Source: Pseudomaricurvus albidus (GTDB lineage Bacteria; Pseudomonadota; Gammaproteobacteria; Pseudomonadales; Cellvibrionaceae). From it: DNA of 64,000 bases. The position numbers were made by a program, and so were the translations under genes. Below, piece after piece: positions 40,472-50,608 of this stretch (the stretch's first letter is position 1; each line of letters starts with the position of its first letter). The notes below the pieces were generated by a model. It had not been told where the DNA came from, searched no databases, and was given only the letters and a program-made list of their open reading frames with translations. The DNA is taken from the NCBI RefSeq assembly GCF_018863235.1, contig NZ_JAHKRS010000009.1, forward strand, positions 62,001 to 126,000. Direction: 5' to 3'.

Positions 40472-40638
40472 TCAAGTTTTCCTAATCGAACTGCCATCTT
40501 GCCCGTATTCTCTCCCATCTGTGTCTTTGGCCAGACTGTTTGTTTCGTATCCATCTGTTCGGGTTCGCTCCTGACTTGTGTTTATCCGTATTCTGCTATG
40601 ATGCGCGTTTTGCATAGTTTGGCAGGGAGGAACCGCCG

Positions 40639-41121
40639 ATGCCGTCGTTTGATATTGTTTCCGAAGTGGATAAACACCATTTGACCAATGCGGTCGATCA
40701 GGCCAATCGGCTGATCAGCACGCGTTTTGACTTCAAAGGCGTGGCGGCCAAGTTTGAGCGCAATGATTTTGTGGTTACCTTATGGGCAGAAGTGGATTTT
40801 CAGTTGGAGCAGATGCTGGATGTACTGAAAAGTGCGCTGTACAAGAACAAGATTGATATTGCCTGTCTGGATGAAGGGGATATGACCGCTTATGGCAAAC
40901 AGGTGAAGCAGGAAATTAATGTTCGGACAGGGTTGGACAGTGATCTGTGCCGCAAAATCGTCAAACTGATTAAAACAGAAAAGTTAAAAGTCCAGGCCCA
41001 GATGCAGGGAGATCAGGTGCGGGTGACGGGTAAAAAACGGGATGATTTACAGCAAGTCATGGCGCTTTTGCGGGAAGCAAAACTGGAAATGCCTTTGCAA
41101 TATACGAATTTCAGGGATTAA
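40639..41121 (+). CDS. yajQ: YajQ family nucleotide-binding protein
   Basis: 160-residue protein of the YajQ/UPF0234 family: [19 protein letters not shown] start, two ferredoxin-like domains, and [12 protein letters not shown]. coli YajQ binds tRNA and nucleotides, and Xanthomonas and Pseudomonas homologues bind c-di-GMP. The specific ligand here is unknown. GGGAGGA lies 7 nt upstream of the ATG. The stop is followed by two hairpins (41123-41170). Confidence 0.94.
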   Translation: MPSFDIVSEVDKHHLTNAVDQANRLISTRFDFKGVAAKFERNDFVVTLWAEVDFQLEQMLDVLKSALYKNKIDIACLDEGDMTAYGKQVKQEINVRTGLDSDLCRKIVKLIKTEKLKVQAQMQGDQVRVTGKKRDDLQQVMALLREAKLEMPLQYTNFRD

Positions 41122-41122
41122 T

Positions 41123-41170
41123 CCGCGAAAGCGGGGAATCCAAGGCCTAGGAAGGATTCTGGCCTTGGAT
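41123..41170 (+). repeat. Tandem hairpins after yajQ
   Basis: CCGC-GAAA-GCGG (41123-41134, GNRA tetraloop) starts 1 nt after the stop codon. ATCCAAGGCC (41138-41147) pairs perfectly with GGCCTTGGAT (41161-41170). There is no T-run. It lies between convergent genes and may act as an RNA 3'-end stabiliser or Rho-related site. Confidence 0.65.
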
Positions 41171-41319
41171 ACCATGACTTATAGCCTGCCAACTTGCCTG
41201 GCAGCACGCATTTTGCGGCTGCGGGATTTGTCAGTCAGCCCTGTCTCCTTGCGACCCTGTCGATGTGATTTGCGGACTATGCAAACTGATTAAGAAAGGC
41301 CCGGGCATGATGTCGCGGG

Positions 41320-42318
41320 TTATTCTGTTCGCCATTTGAACAGTTTTGCTGACATCGTCAAAAAGATCAGGGTCATGGCGCATAAAATCAGCAGGTGGGG
41401 CGTGACGTCGCCCAGGGTCGCACCTTCGACCATAACCTCCCGCGCAGCCTTAACCATGTGGGTGAGAGGTAACACCTGAGCGGCCTGACTCATCCAGTGT
41501 GGAGCACCATCCAGGGAGAACCACACTTCCGATAGCAGCAACATGGGAAAGGTTAAAAAGTTCAGCAATCCGTTGGCGACTTCTTCGTTGGCCAGACGAC
41601 TGGCCACAATCAGGCCCAGTGACAACAGGCAGAGATTGCCAGCCAGTGATATCAACAACAAGGTCCAATAACTGCCCAACATCAGGAAGTCGATAAAGAA
41701 ATCACTGACGACATAGAGGATGATACTGACGGCAAGCATAATGATCAGTCTGGACAGCATCTGTGCGGCAAGAAACTTAAAGGGGGATACCGGAGCTGCC
41801 TGCAAGCGTTTCAGGACTCCGTTTTTACGATAGCGAACGATCACGTAGCCCACGCCAAAGAGGGCGCTGAACATCAGGTTCATGCCCAATACCCCGGGGA
41901 TCACCCAATCCACATAGCGCACTTTGCGGCCGCTGACCTCTTCTCCTGACCAGCTGTTGTCCTCGGTCGTCAGAATATCACGCAGAACTTTGGCATTCTG
42001 GGATTCCGGGTTATAGAGGTAGCGCTGACTTTGATCGGTATAGATGAGCAGATCAATCTGATGATGACGAACCTTCTGCTGGCCTTCTTGCAAATCTGCA
42101 AAGGTGACGGTCTGTATGTAGTCACTGTTGAGGATGATGGGAGGTGCCTCGGAATCGGGATAGAGACCCACTTTAAACAGTGGGGCTTCCTTTCCGGAAA
42201 AGGCCATGGCTACCACCGCAATGATCAATGGTGGCATGACAAAGGACCAGATCAGCGAGCCTCTGTCGCGGTAATATTCTTTGGTGCGTGCCCAGAACAG
42301 GGCTGACAATTGATTCAA
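41320..42318 (-). CDS. ABC-2 type transporter permease
   Basis: 332-residue ABC-2 permease: membrane helix near residues 22-42, an extracytoplasmic domain (about 45-165), then five C-terminal helices including AAPVSPFKFLAAQMLSRL. It is encoded 75 nt downstream of its ATPase partner. The layout resembles YhhJ/YbhR-like exporters of lipids, drugs or peptides; the substrate is not predictable. Confidence 0.9.
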   Translation of the reverse strand: MNQLSALFWARTKEYYRDRGSLIWSFVMPPLIIAVVAMAFSGKEAPLFKVGLYPDSEAPPIILNSDYIQTVTFADLQEGQQKVRHHQIDLLIYTDQSQRYLYNPESQNAKVLRDILTTEDNSWSGEEVSGRKVRYVDWVIPGVLGMNLMFSALFGVGYVIVRYRKNGVLKRLQAAPVSPFKFLAAQMLSRLIIMLAVSIILYVVSDFFIDFLMLGSYWTLLLISLAGNLCLLSLGLIVASRLANEEVANGLLNFLTFPMLLLSEVWFSLDGAPHWMSQAAQVLPLTHMVKAAREVMVEGATLGDVTPHLLILCAMTLIFLTMSAKLFKWRTE

Positions 42319-42393
42319 GGTGCTTCTCTCTTACATATGGTCGGGCTAGGGACGAGGAGTGCGGTGATCCGCAGACCATGCAACGGTGTGGGT

Positions 42394-43272
42394 TTATTCC
42401 CGCAAACTGTGTCCGGTCAGCTTGAGAAACAGATCGTCCAGTGTCGGGTTGCGAACTTGCAGGGAATGCAATTGGGCGCCGGCCTGGATGAGCTGTTGCA
42501 GGGTTTCCTCCACCGAGGTGCTCTCGATAGTGATCTGTGTGGAGTCCCGGGTGTCATTTTCCGGCATAAATTCTTGTGGAAGATCCTGACGGTCCAGACA
42601 GACAAATACATGATCAAAGTGATTGTGCAGCAGCCTGGCTGGAGAGCCTTCAGCGATGATCTGGCCGTGGTCAACAATCACCAGATGATCACAGAGCTGT
42701 TCGGCCTCGTCCATGTAGTGGGTGGTTAATACCACGGTCTTTCCCTGCGCCTTGATCTTTTTGATCAGGTGCCAGAAATTGCGGCGTGACTGTGGGTCCA
42801 GGCCAGTGGTCGGTTCATCGAGAAAAATAATGTCGGGATCGTTGACCAGTGCAAGCGCCAGCAGCAGTCGCTGTTTCTGACCACCGGAGAGTTTGGATGC
42901 CTGCTGATGGATAAACTCACTCAGATGACATTGTTCAATCAAGGTGTCCAGCGGCAGAGTGTGCTCGTAAAAGCTGGAAAATAACACAAGCACTTCTTTA
43001 ACCGTCAGATAATCCATTAACGCGGTCGACTGAAATTGAATACCGGCTTCCTGTTTGAAAGCGGGGTTGTTGCTAATGCCTTTATAGAGGATCTCACCGC
43101 TGGTGGCGGGGGTGATGCCTTCCATCATTTCGATGGTTGTCGTTTTACCGGCGCCGTTGGGACCGAGCAGCCCAAAGCAGATGCCCTGAGGGATTGAGAA
43201 AGACAGGCCGTTGACGGCCTTGACGGTCTTGTAGTGCTTGGTGATGTCCCGGACTTCGATGATGGGCTGCAT
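42394..43272 (-). CDS. ABC transporter ATP-binding protein
   Basis: 292-residue ATPase with Walker A GPNGAGKTTT, signature LSGGQKQRLL, Walker B DIIFLDEPTTGLD and the H-loop TTHYMDEAEQL. ATG 43272 (MQPIIEVRDI) has GGGAGAAGG upstream and is preferred over the GTG 24 nt earlier. The C-terminal domain (about 220-292) is typical of ABC-2 drug/lipid exporters. It pairs with the permease downstream. Confidence 0.93.
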   Translation of the reverse strand: MQPIIEVRDITKHYKTVKAVNGLSFSIPQGICFGLLGPNGAGKTTTIEMMEGITPATSGEILYKGISNNPAFKQEAGIQFQSTALMDYLTVKEVLVLFSSFYEHTLPLDTLIEQCHLSEFIHQQASKLSGGQKQRLLLALALVNDPDIIFLDEPTTGLDPQSRRNFWHLIKKIKAQGKTVVLTTHYMDEAEQLCDHLVIVDHGQIIAEGSPARLLHNHFDHVFVCLDRQDLPQEFMPENDTRDSTQITIESTSVEETLQQLIQAGAQLHSLQVRNPTLDDLFLKLTGHSLRE

Positions 43273-43511
43273 GGCCTTCTCCCTGATGTACGCCACCCAG
43301 TATATCAGTGCTTACCCCGGGAGGCGTTTCTGATTTATAAAAAGAGATCCCGTGGGCAAGGGGATAATTGTGAAATGCCGAACAAAAGGCTGGTCGGTCC
43401 ATTTTCTTTCTGGGTTTGCTTCCCATGTTCTGCTAGTGTGGAGGTGATAGGATCATTTTACGTTCAGTAGAGTTGGTCTTTTATTCAATGATCCTGCTAA
43501 GTTTTTAGAGT

Positions 43512-44870
43512 ATGTCAGCCGTCAAACCTACCTGGTCCGAATCTTTTCTGGTTTACCTCAAACCTCGTGTCATCACCATGATGTTCCTGGGCTTTGCGGC
43601 CGGGCTACCCCTCTTGCTGGTTTTCTCCACACTCTCCGCCTGGCTGCGGGATATGGGGGTGAGTCTCAGTGCGATTGGCTTTTTTGGCTGGATCGGTATC
43701 ACCTATTCCATCAAGGTGTTATGGGCACCAGTGGTTGATCATGTGCGTCTTCCTGTCTTGGGCGCGCTCCTGGGACAGCGGCGGAGCTGGATATTGCTGG
43801 GGCAGCTGGGGATCATTGTCGGAGTGCTCGGACTTTCGGTGGCCGACCCGAAAGCGCACTTGGGGCTGGTGGCTGCTCTGGCTTTATTGGTGGCATTTTC
43901 TTCAGCGACACAGGACGTGGCCATCGACGCTTACCGGATTGAAGCGGTGATACAGGAATATCAGGGAGCCATGTCTTCGACTTATATTCTGGGCTATCGC
44001 CTCGCCATGTTGGTGGCGGGAGCAGGGTCTTTATATATCGCCCAGTTTGTATCCTGGCCGGCAGCTTATGTCGTGATGGCCGCTCTGATGGGGATAGGTG
44101 TCATCACGGTATTGATCATTGAGGAGCCCGAACGTGAGGATCTTAATGCACGAGATCTCACGGGCTCGAGCACCGAAGAGCTGGAAGAAGCCCTGCATCA
44201 TCAACTGCACGTCGACTCTCTGTCGGGGAAATTTGCCGACGGATTGCGCTGGTTCGTGGATGCCGTTGTGGCACCGTTTGTGGATTTTTTCAAGCGCAAT
44301 GGGCGTTTTGCGCTGGTGATTTTGCTGTTTATCGGGTTGTTCCGGCTCAGTGATATTGTGATGGGCATTATGGCAAACCCCTTCTATCTGGACCTGGGAT
44401 TCAGCAAGGCGGATATCGCATCCATTGGTAAAGTCTTTGGCTTTTTTATGACCATTGTCGGCTCTTTTCTCGGCGGTGTACTGGTTGTGCGATACGGAGT
44501 TTTCAAGCCCCTGGTGGCAGGGGCCACTATGGTCGCGCTAACCAACTTGCTGTTTGCACAGTTGTCACTGATTGGCCCCGACCTTACGTGGCTGGCACTG
44601 GTGATCAGTGCAGATAACCTCAGTGGCGGCTTTTCCAATGCGGTGTTTGTGGCCTATTTGTCAGGGTTGACCAACCGTTCCTACACCGCAACTCAATATG
44701 CCTTGTTCAGTTCCATCATGACCCTGCCGGGCAAATTCATCAGTGGCTTCTCAGGCATCATTGTCAGTTACAGCAGCTATACGTTCTTTTTTACCTATGC
44801 GGCCATTATGGGGGTTCCTGCTATCTTGCTGGCGATATATCTTTTGCGGCAATCCCAACGGCCAGGTTAA
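43512..44870 (+). CDS. ampG: AmpG-like MFS muropeptide permease
   Basis: 452-residue major facilitator with about 12-14 helices. YLKPRVITMMFLGFAAGLPL near the N-terminus and SATQDVAIDAYRIE are AmpG hallmarks. It imports GlcNAc-anhydromuropeptides for cytoplasmic recycling by NagZ and AmpD; ampD and ampE lie 5 kb upstream. The central cytoplasmic loop between the two halves is acidic. Confidence 0.92.
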   Translation: MSAVKPTWSESFLVYLKPRVITMMFLGFAAGLPLLLVFSTLSAWLRDMGVSLSAIGFFGWIGITYSIKVLWAPVVDHVRLPVLGALLGQRRSWILLGQLGIIVGVLGLSVADPKAHLGLVAALALLVAFSSATQDVAIDAYRIEAVIQEYQGAMSSTYILGYRLAMLVAGAGSLYIAQFVSWPAAYVVMAALMGIGVITVLIIEEPEREDLNARDLTGSSTEELEEALHHQLHVDSLSGKFADGLRWFVDAVVAPFVDFFKRNGRFALVILLFIGLFRLSDIVMGIMANPFYLDLGFSKADIASIGKVFGFFMTIVGSFLGGVLVVRYGVFKPLVAGATMVALTNLLFAQLSLIGPDLTWLALVISADNLSGGFSNAVFVAYLSGLTNRSYTATQYALFSSIMTLPGKFISGFSGIIVSYSSYTFFFTYAAIMGVPAILLAIYLLRQSQRPG

Positions 44871-44982
44871 GCCATTTTTGTCGTCAGTTTTCTGCCGCGC
44901 AGTTTTTCAAATGCGGCTCCTTCCGCTAGACTGTACGGCAATTTGTGTTTTTATAACTGATACTTTAAGACTGAAATTATTT

Positions 44983-46080
44983 ATGCAGAATTTCTTGATG
45001 AAACCGCTGGCGGCAGGTCTGTTGGCCGGGTTGGCGGTTAGTTATACCGGTTTATCTCTGGCTGAACAGCAAGCGGACGCTTCAAAACCCCCAGTGACAG
45101 AACTGGTCTTGACGAACGGAGATCGAATCAAAGGGACCTTGGTCAGCGTGAATCCCTCATCTCTGGTGTGGAAATCCGACAGCTTCGGGCAGCTGACCAT
45201 CGACAAAAAGAAAGTCGCCAATTTCAACACTGTGAAGAAAGTCAAAGTGCAAGGTGTTGAAGACCCCTGTGTCATTCAGGGCATGGAGGGGTATTACCTG
45301 AACTACATCTGTGGAACGGATGAAAACGATCAGGAGCTTCATTCTATTGCTCTGGTTGCTCTTGATTCCATTGTGCCGATTGTTGCAAATGCCGACAAAC
45401 CACGTTCAACCGGTAAGATTGCCCTGTCGGGAACCTTTCAGCGGGGTAATACGGTAGAAGATGACCTCGAAATCGATGGTTCCACCTCCTACCGCAATGG
45501 CGATTGGCGTCACACCGGCACGCTGGACTATGACAGTGACTCCACCGATGATGTGCCTGCAGATATTGATTACGATCTGACCTATCGCCTGGATCGCTTT
45601 GTCACCGAACGCTGGTATTGGTACAACGAGCTGGGCTACGGTCAGGAAGAGTCCAAAGACGTCGACGAGCGTTACATTTATGGCATGGGTGCCGGTATCC
45701 AGTTATGGGAAGATCCGAATTCGGCTCTGGCGCTTGAAAACGGTATTGAATACAAGAAAGAACTTCTCGATCCATCGGACGAAGATTTGCTGAATCCGGA
45801 TTGGGTTTCCAGAACCGAGGTGGTTTACTATCGTTTCTCCACGGATTTCCGTTACAAGCTGCCGTTCTCTGCGGAGTTTTTTCACACCAACGAGGTCCTT
45901 TACTCGCTGCAGGACAGTGAAAACTGGGAGCTCAGTGCCGACTTCGGTTTGAGCGTTCCTCTGGGGGTTGGTTTGTTCTCTGAGTACAAGTTTGAATACG
46001 ACTACGATAACCAGCCGTCCTCTCCGGAAGCTGATAAGGAAGATACCAAGTGGACCATTGGTATTGGTTATAATTGGTAG
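44983..46080 (+). CDS. DUF481 (YdiY-like) outer-membrane beta-barrel protein
   Basis: 365 residues from ATG 44983. A signal peptide (LMKPLAAGLLAGLAVSY..GLSLA) is followed by a small N-terminal domain (about 40-140) with ELVLTNGDRIKGTL. A DUF481 barrel of alternating aromatic strands runs to the C-terminus and ends in GYNW. Predicted outer-membrane or periplasmic location; function unknown. The start is weakly supported; ATG 44998 also works. Confidence 0.82.
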   Translation: MQNFLMKPLAAGLLAGLAVSYTGLSLAEQQADASKPPVTELVLTNGDRIKGTLVSVNPSSLVWKSDSFGQLTIDKKKVANFNTVKKVKVQGVEDPCVIQGMEGYYLNYICGTDENDQELHSIALVALDSIVPIVANADKPRSTGKIALSGTFQRGNTVEDDLEIDGSTSYRNGDWRHTGTLDYDSDSTDDVPADIDYDLTYRLDRFVTERWYWYNELGYGQEESKDVDERYIYGMGAGIQLWEDPNSALALENGIEYKKELLDPSDEDLLNPDWVSRTEVVYYRFSTDFRYKLPFSAEFFHTNEVLYSLQDSENWELSADFGLSVPLGVGLFSEYKFEYDYDNQPSSPEADKEDTKWTIGIGYNW

Positions 46081-46117
46081 TTGTCCTCAGTTTAGCGTTG
46101 TTTGACGCATTTCTTTG

Positions 46118-46166
46118 CTTTACCGGGGGAGTGGGGCGATTAGATTCGCCCGCCTCACCGGTAAAG
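46118..46166 (+). repeat. Long hairpin after the DUF481 gene
   Basis: CTTTACCGG (46118-46126) pairs with CCGGTAAAG (46158-46166), and the inner GGGCGA (46134-46139) pairs with TCGCCC (46146-46151). No T-run follows, so termination by the intrinsic mechanism is unlikely. It probably forms the mRNA 3' end or a leader structure for fxsA. Confidence 0.55.
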
Positions 46167-46250
46167 ATCCGTTAAAGCCTCTTGTAATTCGATCCTCTGG
46201 CTCCAAATTAACCAGTAACGCCCGTCTTTCAATGAGCGAATGAGGAACTC

Positions 46251-46748
46251 ATGCCATTTTTGTTGTTATTTATCATCGTCCCGGTAATCGAAATGTGGGT
46301 GCTCATTGAGGTGGGCTCGCAAATAGGGGCGATGGCGACCATTGGCCTGGTGCTTCTGACCGCCATGCTGGGGCTGGCTTTGCTGCGCAAGCAGGGCGCC
46401 AGCGCCCTGCTTCGAGCCAACCAGCGGATGGAGGCTGGTCAGCTGCCGGCTGAGGAGATGGTTGAGGGCATCTTTCTCGCGGTAGGCGGGGCATTGTTGC
46501 TGACACCGGGGTTTGTGACCGATGCACTGGGCTTTGCCTGTCTGATTCCCGGTTTGCGCCAGTGGTTAATTGGCAAGGCCTTCAGGAAGGTGATTTTTCG
46601 TGCCAGCAGCGGAGCTGCCGGTTTTTCGGGCTTTTCCGGGTATCAGTCCGGTCATGGCCCGGGGCGTGATTCCCAGTCCGGGGATATTATTGAAGGCGAA
46701 TTCAGACGCCAGGATCCCTCCGGTCGGTCACGAGATCGATTGCCCTGA
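46251..46748 (+). CDS. fxsA: FxsA family membrane protein
   Basis: 165 residues, with helices at about 1-24 (PFLLLFIIVPVIEMWVLIEV) and 29-46 and a hydrophobic region near 75-105. The C-terminus is Gly/Ser/Arg-rich. FxsA in E. coli suppresses phage T7 exclusion by F plasmids; its normal role is unclear. The gene sits immediately before groESL, as in Pseudomonas. Confidence 0.92.
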   Translation: MPFLLLFIIVPVIEMWVLIEVGSQIGAMATIGLVLLTAMLGLALLRKQGASALLRANQRMEAGQLPAEEMVEGIFLAVGGALLLTPGFVTDALGFACLIPGLRQWLIGKAFRKVIFRASSGAAGFSGFSGYQSGHGPGRDSQSGDIIEGEFRRQDPSGRSRDRLP

Positions 46749-46810
46749 AGCCTGCAAAGGCGCCAATGAGCAAGTTTTTTCCCTGATTTGAATTTTTTTT
46801 CTTTGGGGGT

Positions 46811-46838
46811 GTTGAAATCCTTTTATCCAGCCCCATTT
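46811..46838 (+). promoter_or_regulatory. Sigma-32 heat-shock promoter of groESL
   Basis: GTTGAAA (46811-46817), 13-nt spacer, CCCCATTT (46831-46838) agree closely with the sigma-32 consensus CTTGAAA-N11-16-CCCCATNT. The start near 46845 leaves a leader of about 145 nt. No CIRCE/HrcA palindrome is present. Confidence 0.92.
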
Positions 46839-46860
46839 CCCTATCACTTAGTTTTTATCG

Positions 46861-46881
46861 CCCCAGGCTATCAGCCTGGGG
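46861..46881 (+). promoter_or_regulatory. Hairpin in the groES leader
   Basis: CCCCAGGC-TATCA-GCCTGGGG is a perfect 8-bp stem near the 5' end of the predicted groES mRNA. Downstream weaker stems (CCAGTTT/AAACTGG and GAGCT/AGCTC) make the leader structured. It may protect or tune the mRNA. Confidence 0.6.
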
Positions 46882-46988
46882 TTGGTGCTCCAGTTTGACA
46901 GCTGGTTTGTGAAACTGGGGTTTATTTGAAACGAATGAGCTAAACAGCTCGAATTGGTCCAGAAATAGACGTTTTGGAGAAGAAATAG

Positions 46989-47282
46989 ATGAATATTCGT
47001 CCTCTACACGACCGTGTTGTGGTTCGCCGCAAGGAAGAAGAAGCAACTTCTGCTGGTGGTATTGTGCTGCCTGGTTCAGCACAGGAAAAGCCAAATCAAG
47101 GCGTTGTTGTTGCCGTAGGTAATGGCCGCGTTTTGGAGAATGGTGAAGTTCGCCCGGTAGACGTAAAAGTGGGTGACACTGTTGTATTCGGCAAGTATGC
47201 CGGCAGTGACACCATCAGCGTCGATGGCGAAGATCTGGTTATCCTGAGCGAAAGCGACATCAAGGCAGTGATCGAAGGGTAA
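46989..47282 (+). CDS. groES: Co-chaperonin GroES
   Basis: 97-residue heptameric cap of the GroEL folding chamber. [18 protein letters not shown] start, mobile loop (about 17-32, [15 protein letters not shown]) and [16 protein letters not shown] end are canonical. GGAGAAG lies upstream of the ATG. It is co-transcribed with groEL (107 nt gap) from the sigma-32 promoter. Confidence 0.98.
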   Translation: MNIRPLHDRVVVRRKEEEATSAGGIVLPGSAQEKPNQGVVVAVGNGRVLENGEVRPVDVKVGDTVVFGKYAGSDTISVDGEDLVILSESDIKAVIEG

Positions 47283-47383
47283 TTCGGCGAGCCGGATTCA
47301 ATGGTCATGAGCAGAGGGTTCATTGATGAATGACACTCATCTGCCACTTGATAGATTCAAACATAAGATAGAAACGGAGCTAA

Positions 47384-49036
<1,653 letters not shown>

Positions 49037-49198
49037 ATGCATGCCCAGTAGCGGTCTTTTCACCCAATCTCTGCGTTGGGTGAGAGCTGCTGGTGCTCAT
49101 GTACTTTATTTACATTGCGCTCCAGGTCTCTCACCCGCCTTGATCTTGGGAAAAAATCCTCGCTACTGACCACGCATTAAGTGCCTTTCAGGTACAAA

Positions 49199-49233
49199 AA
49201 AAACGGCCCGCTATTTTGTAGCGGGCCGTTTTT
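49199..49233. terminator. Bidirectional terminator between groEL and the Met/His-rich gene
   Basis: ACGGCCCGCTA / TAGCGGGCCGT (11-bp stem, loop TTTTG) is flanked by an A-run on the left and a T-run on the right, so it can stop transcripts from both convergent genes. Confidence 0.93.
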
Positions 49234-49255
49234 GTTAGAGCGGGGGAAGTGTGGT

Positions 49256-49666
49256 TTATTGATCTTTCTTCATCTGCTCGCGCTTTTCTTTGCGTTCAAG
49301 CATTTTTTCATACATCTCTACAGGCATGCCGTTTTTGGCGACTTCTTTGGTTTCAACCAGTGAGTCGTCCTGGGTTACGATTTCAACGGTGTAACCTGTC
49401 TTGGTTTGGGTGATTTTCCCGACTTTCAAATTGGGGTTGCCTTTCATGATCAGGCGGGCCTCGTTAAGAGTACGGATCTGATCGGCGGTGTATTCGCGAT
49501 CCATCATCTCTTTCATTCCCTTGTGGCCGCCCATCATGCCGCTGTGATCTCTCATCATGCCTTGGCCTCTGTCACAACCGTCTTTTTGTCCCCGGTCGCC
49601 GGCAAGGGCAATGCCGGAAGTCATGGATGCTGCAAGCAGTGAAGCGATAATCAGTGATTTTTTCAT
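49256..49666 (-). CDS. Small Met/His-rich periplasmic protein
   Basis: 136 residues from ATG 49666 with AAGGAG upstream. A signal peptide (MKKSLIIASLLAASMTSGIALA) precedes a Met/His/Asp/Gly-rich segment (about 23-55: GMMRDHSGMMGGHKGMKEMM), a possible copper- or metal-binding patch. A short beta-strand domain (GKITQTKTGYTVEIVTQDD) and a highly charged Lys/Glu tail follow. Family not recognised. It faces away from a two-component system 210 nt off, hinting at joint regulation. Confidence 0.8.
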   Translation of the reverse strand: MKKSLIIASLLAASMTSGIALAGDRGQKDGCDRGQGMMRDHSGMMGGHKGMKEMMDREYTADQIRTLNEARLIMKGNPNLKVGKITQTKTGYTVEIVTQDDSLVETKEVAKNGMPVEMYEKMLERKEKREQMKKDQ

Positions 49667-49876
49667 TGGAAGACTCCTTTGCCGTCTCGTTAAGGTGAGT
49701 CTATTCAACCATGCAGGTGTCGAAAAACTATCTCCGGAACGTGCTAATGTGTACCAAATTGTATCAGTGCCCATGCCGTTACAGGCGCCAGATACACTTT
49801 GTTACAGGTGCTCGAAGACGGGCCTTGTATACTGTTGAGCACAGATAAACCGTAGGCAGGTAGAAAAGGTCGGTGT

Positions 49877-50608
49877 ATGTCACAAACACACATTCTGGTG
49901 GTGGATGATCATCAGGAGATCAGGGAGCTTCTCAGCACCTATTTGACGCAGCATGATTTCAAGGTGACTGCGGCAGAAAACGGCGCACAAATGCGAGATC
50001 TGCTGGAGGCCGGTGGAATTGATCTGATTGTGCTGGATTTGATGATGCCGGGTGAAGATGGCCTGAGTCTCTGTCGTCACGTTCAGGAAATCGGTGGTCC
50101 GCCTGTCATTATGCTGACCGCCATGAGTGAAGATGCTGATTGTGTGGTCGGTCTGGAGATCGGGGCTGATGATTACGTCACCAAGCCGTTTGTACCACGA
50201 GTGTTGTTAGCGCGCATTAAAGCGGTACTGCGTCGTCAGACTACAGCTGCTGACAGTGAAAAAGAGACGGTGCGAAGCGGAGGGGCGGGGCAGTACTGGA
50301 CCTTTCAGCAATGGACCCTGGATTCCAACCAGCGACAACTGACTCACCGGGATGGCTTGTTGGTGCCTTTAAGCACGGCGGAGTTCAAACTGTTGGAGGT
50401 GTTTATCCATAATCCCCAGCAGGTGCTCAGTCGGGATCAATTACTGACCCTTACCAAGGGGCGAGAAGCGGATCCTTTTGACCGCAGTATTGATAATCAG
50501 GTCAGTCGCCTGCGCAAAAAAGTGGAAGATGATCCACACAACCCGGTATTGATTAAGACGGTATGGGGTGGTGGCTATATGTTTTCAGCTGCGGTGACAG
50601 TCTCATGA
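49877..50608 (+). CDS. OmpR-family response regulator
   Basis: 243 residues: receiver domain with acidic pocket Asp10/Asp11, phospho-acceptor Asp54 (IVLDLMMPG) and the Lys of DDYVTKPF. A winged-helix C-terminal domain follows (LSTAEFKLLEVF, DRSIDNQVSRLRKKVEDDP, IKTVWGGGYMF). It overlaps its sensor kinase gene by ATGA. Likely targets are the divergent Met/His-rich gene and itself. The signal is unknown. Confidence 0.95.
   Translation: MSQTHILVVDDHQEIRELLSTYLTQHDFKVTAAENGAQMRDLLEAGGIDLIVLDLMMPGEDGLSLCRHVQEIGGPPVIMLTAMSEDADCVVGLEIGADDYVTKPFVPRVLLARIKAVLRRQTTAADSEKETVRSGGAGQYWTFQQWTLDSNQRQLTHRDGLLVPLSTAEFKLLEVFIHNPQQVLSRDQLLTLTKGREADPFDRSIDNQVSRLRKKVEDDPHNPVLIKTVWGGGYMFSAAVTVS

Larger units (their letters stand above)
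40089..40638. other. 550-nt ampE-yajQ intergenic region
   Basis: No conventional gene. It contains a sigma-70-like promoter, a LexA-type palindrome and an enclosing inverted repeat at 40329-40471 (separate entries). A second promoter for yajQ may lie near 40570-40620. The first 200 nt are AT-rich and featureless. Confidence 0.6.
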
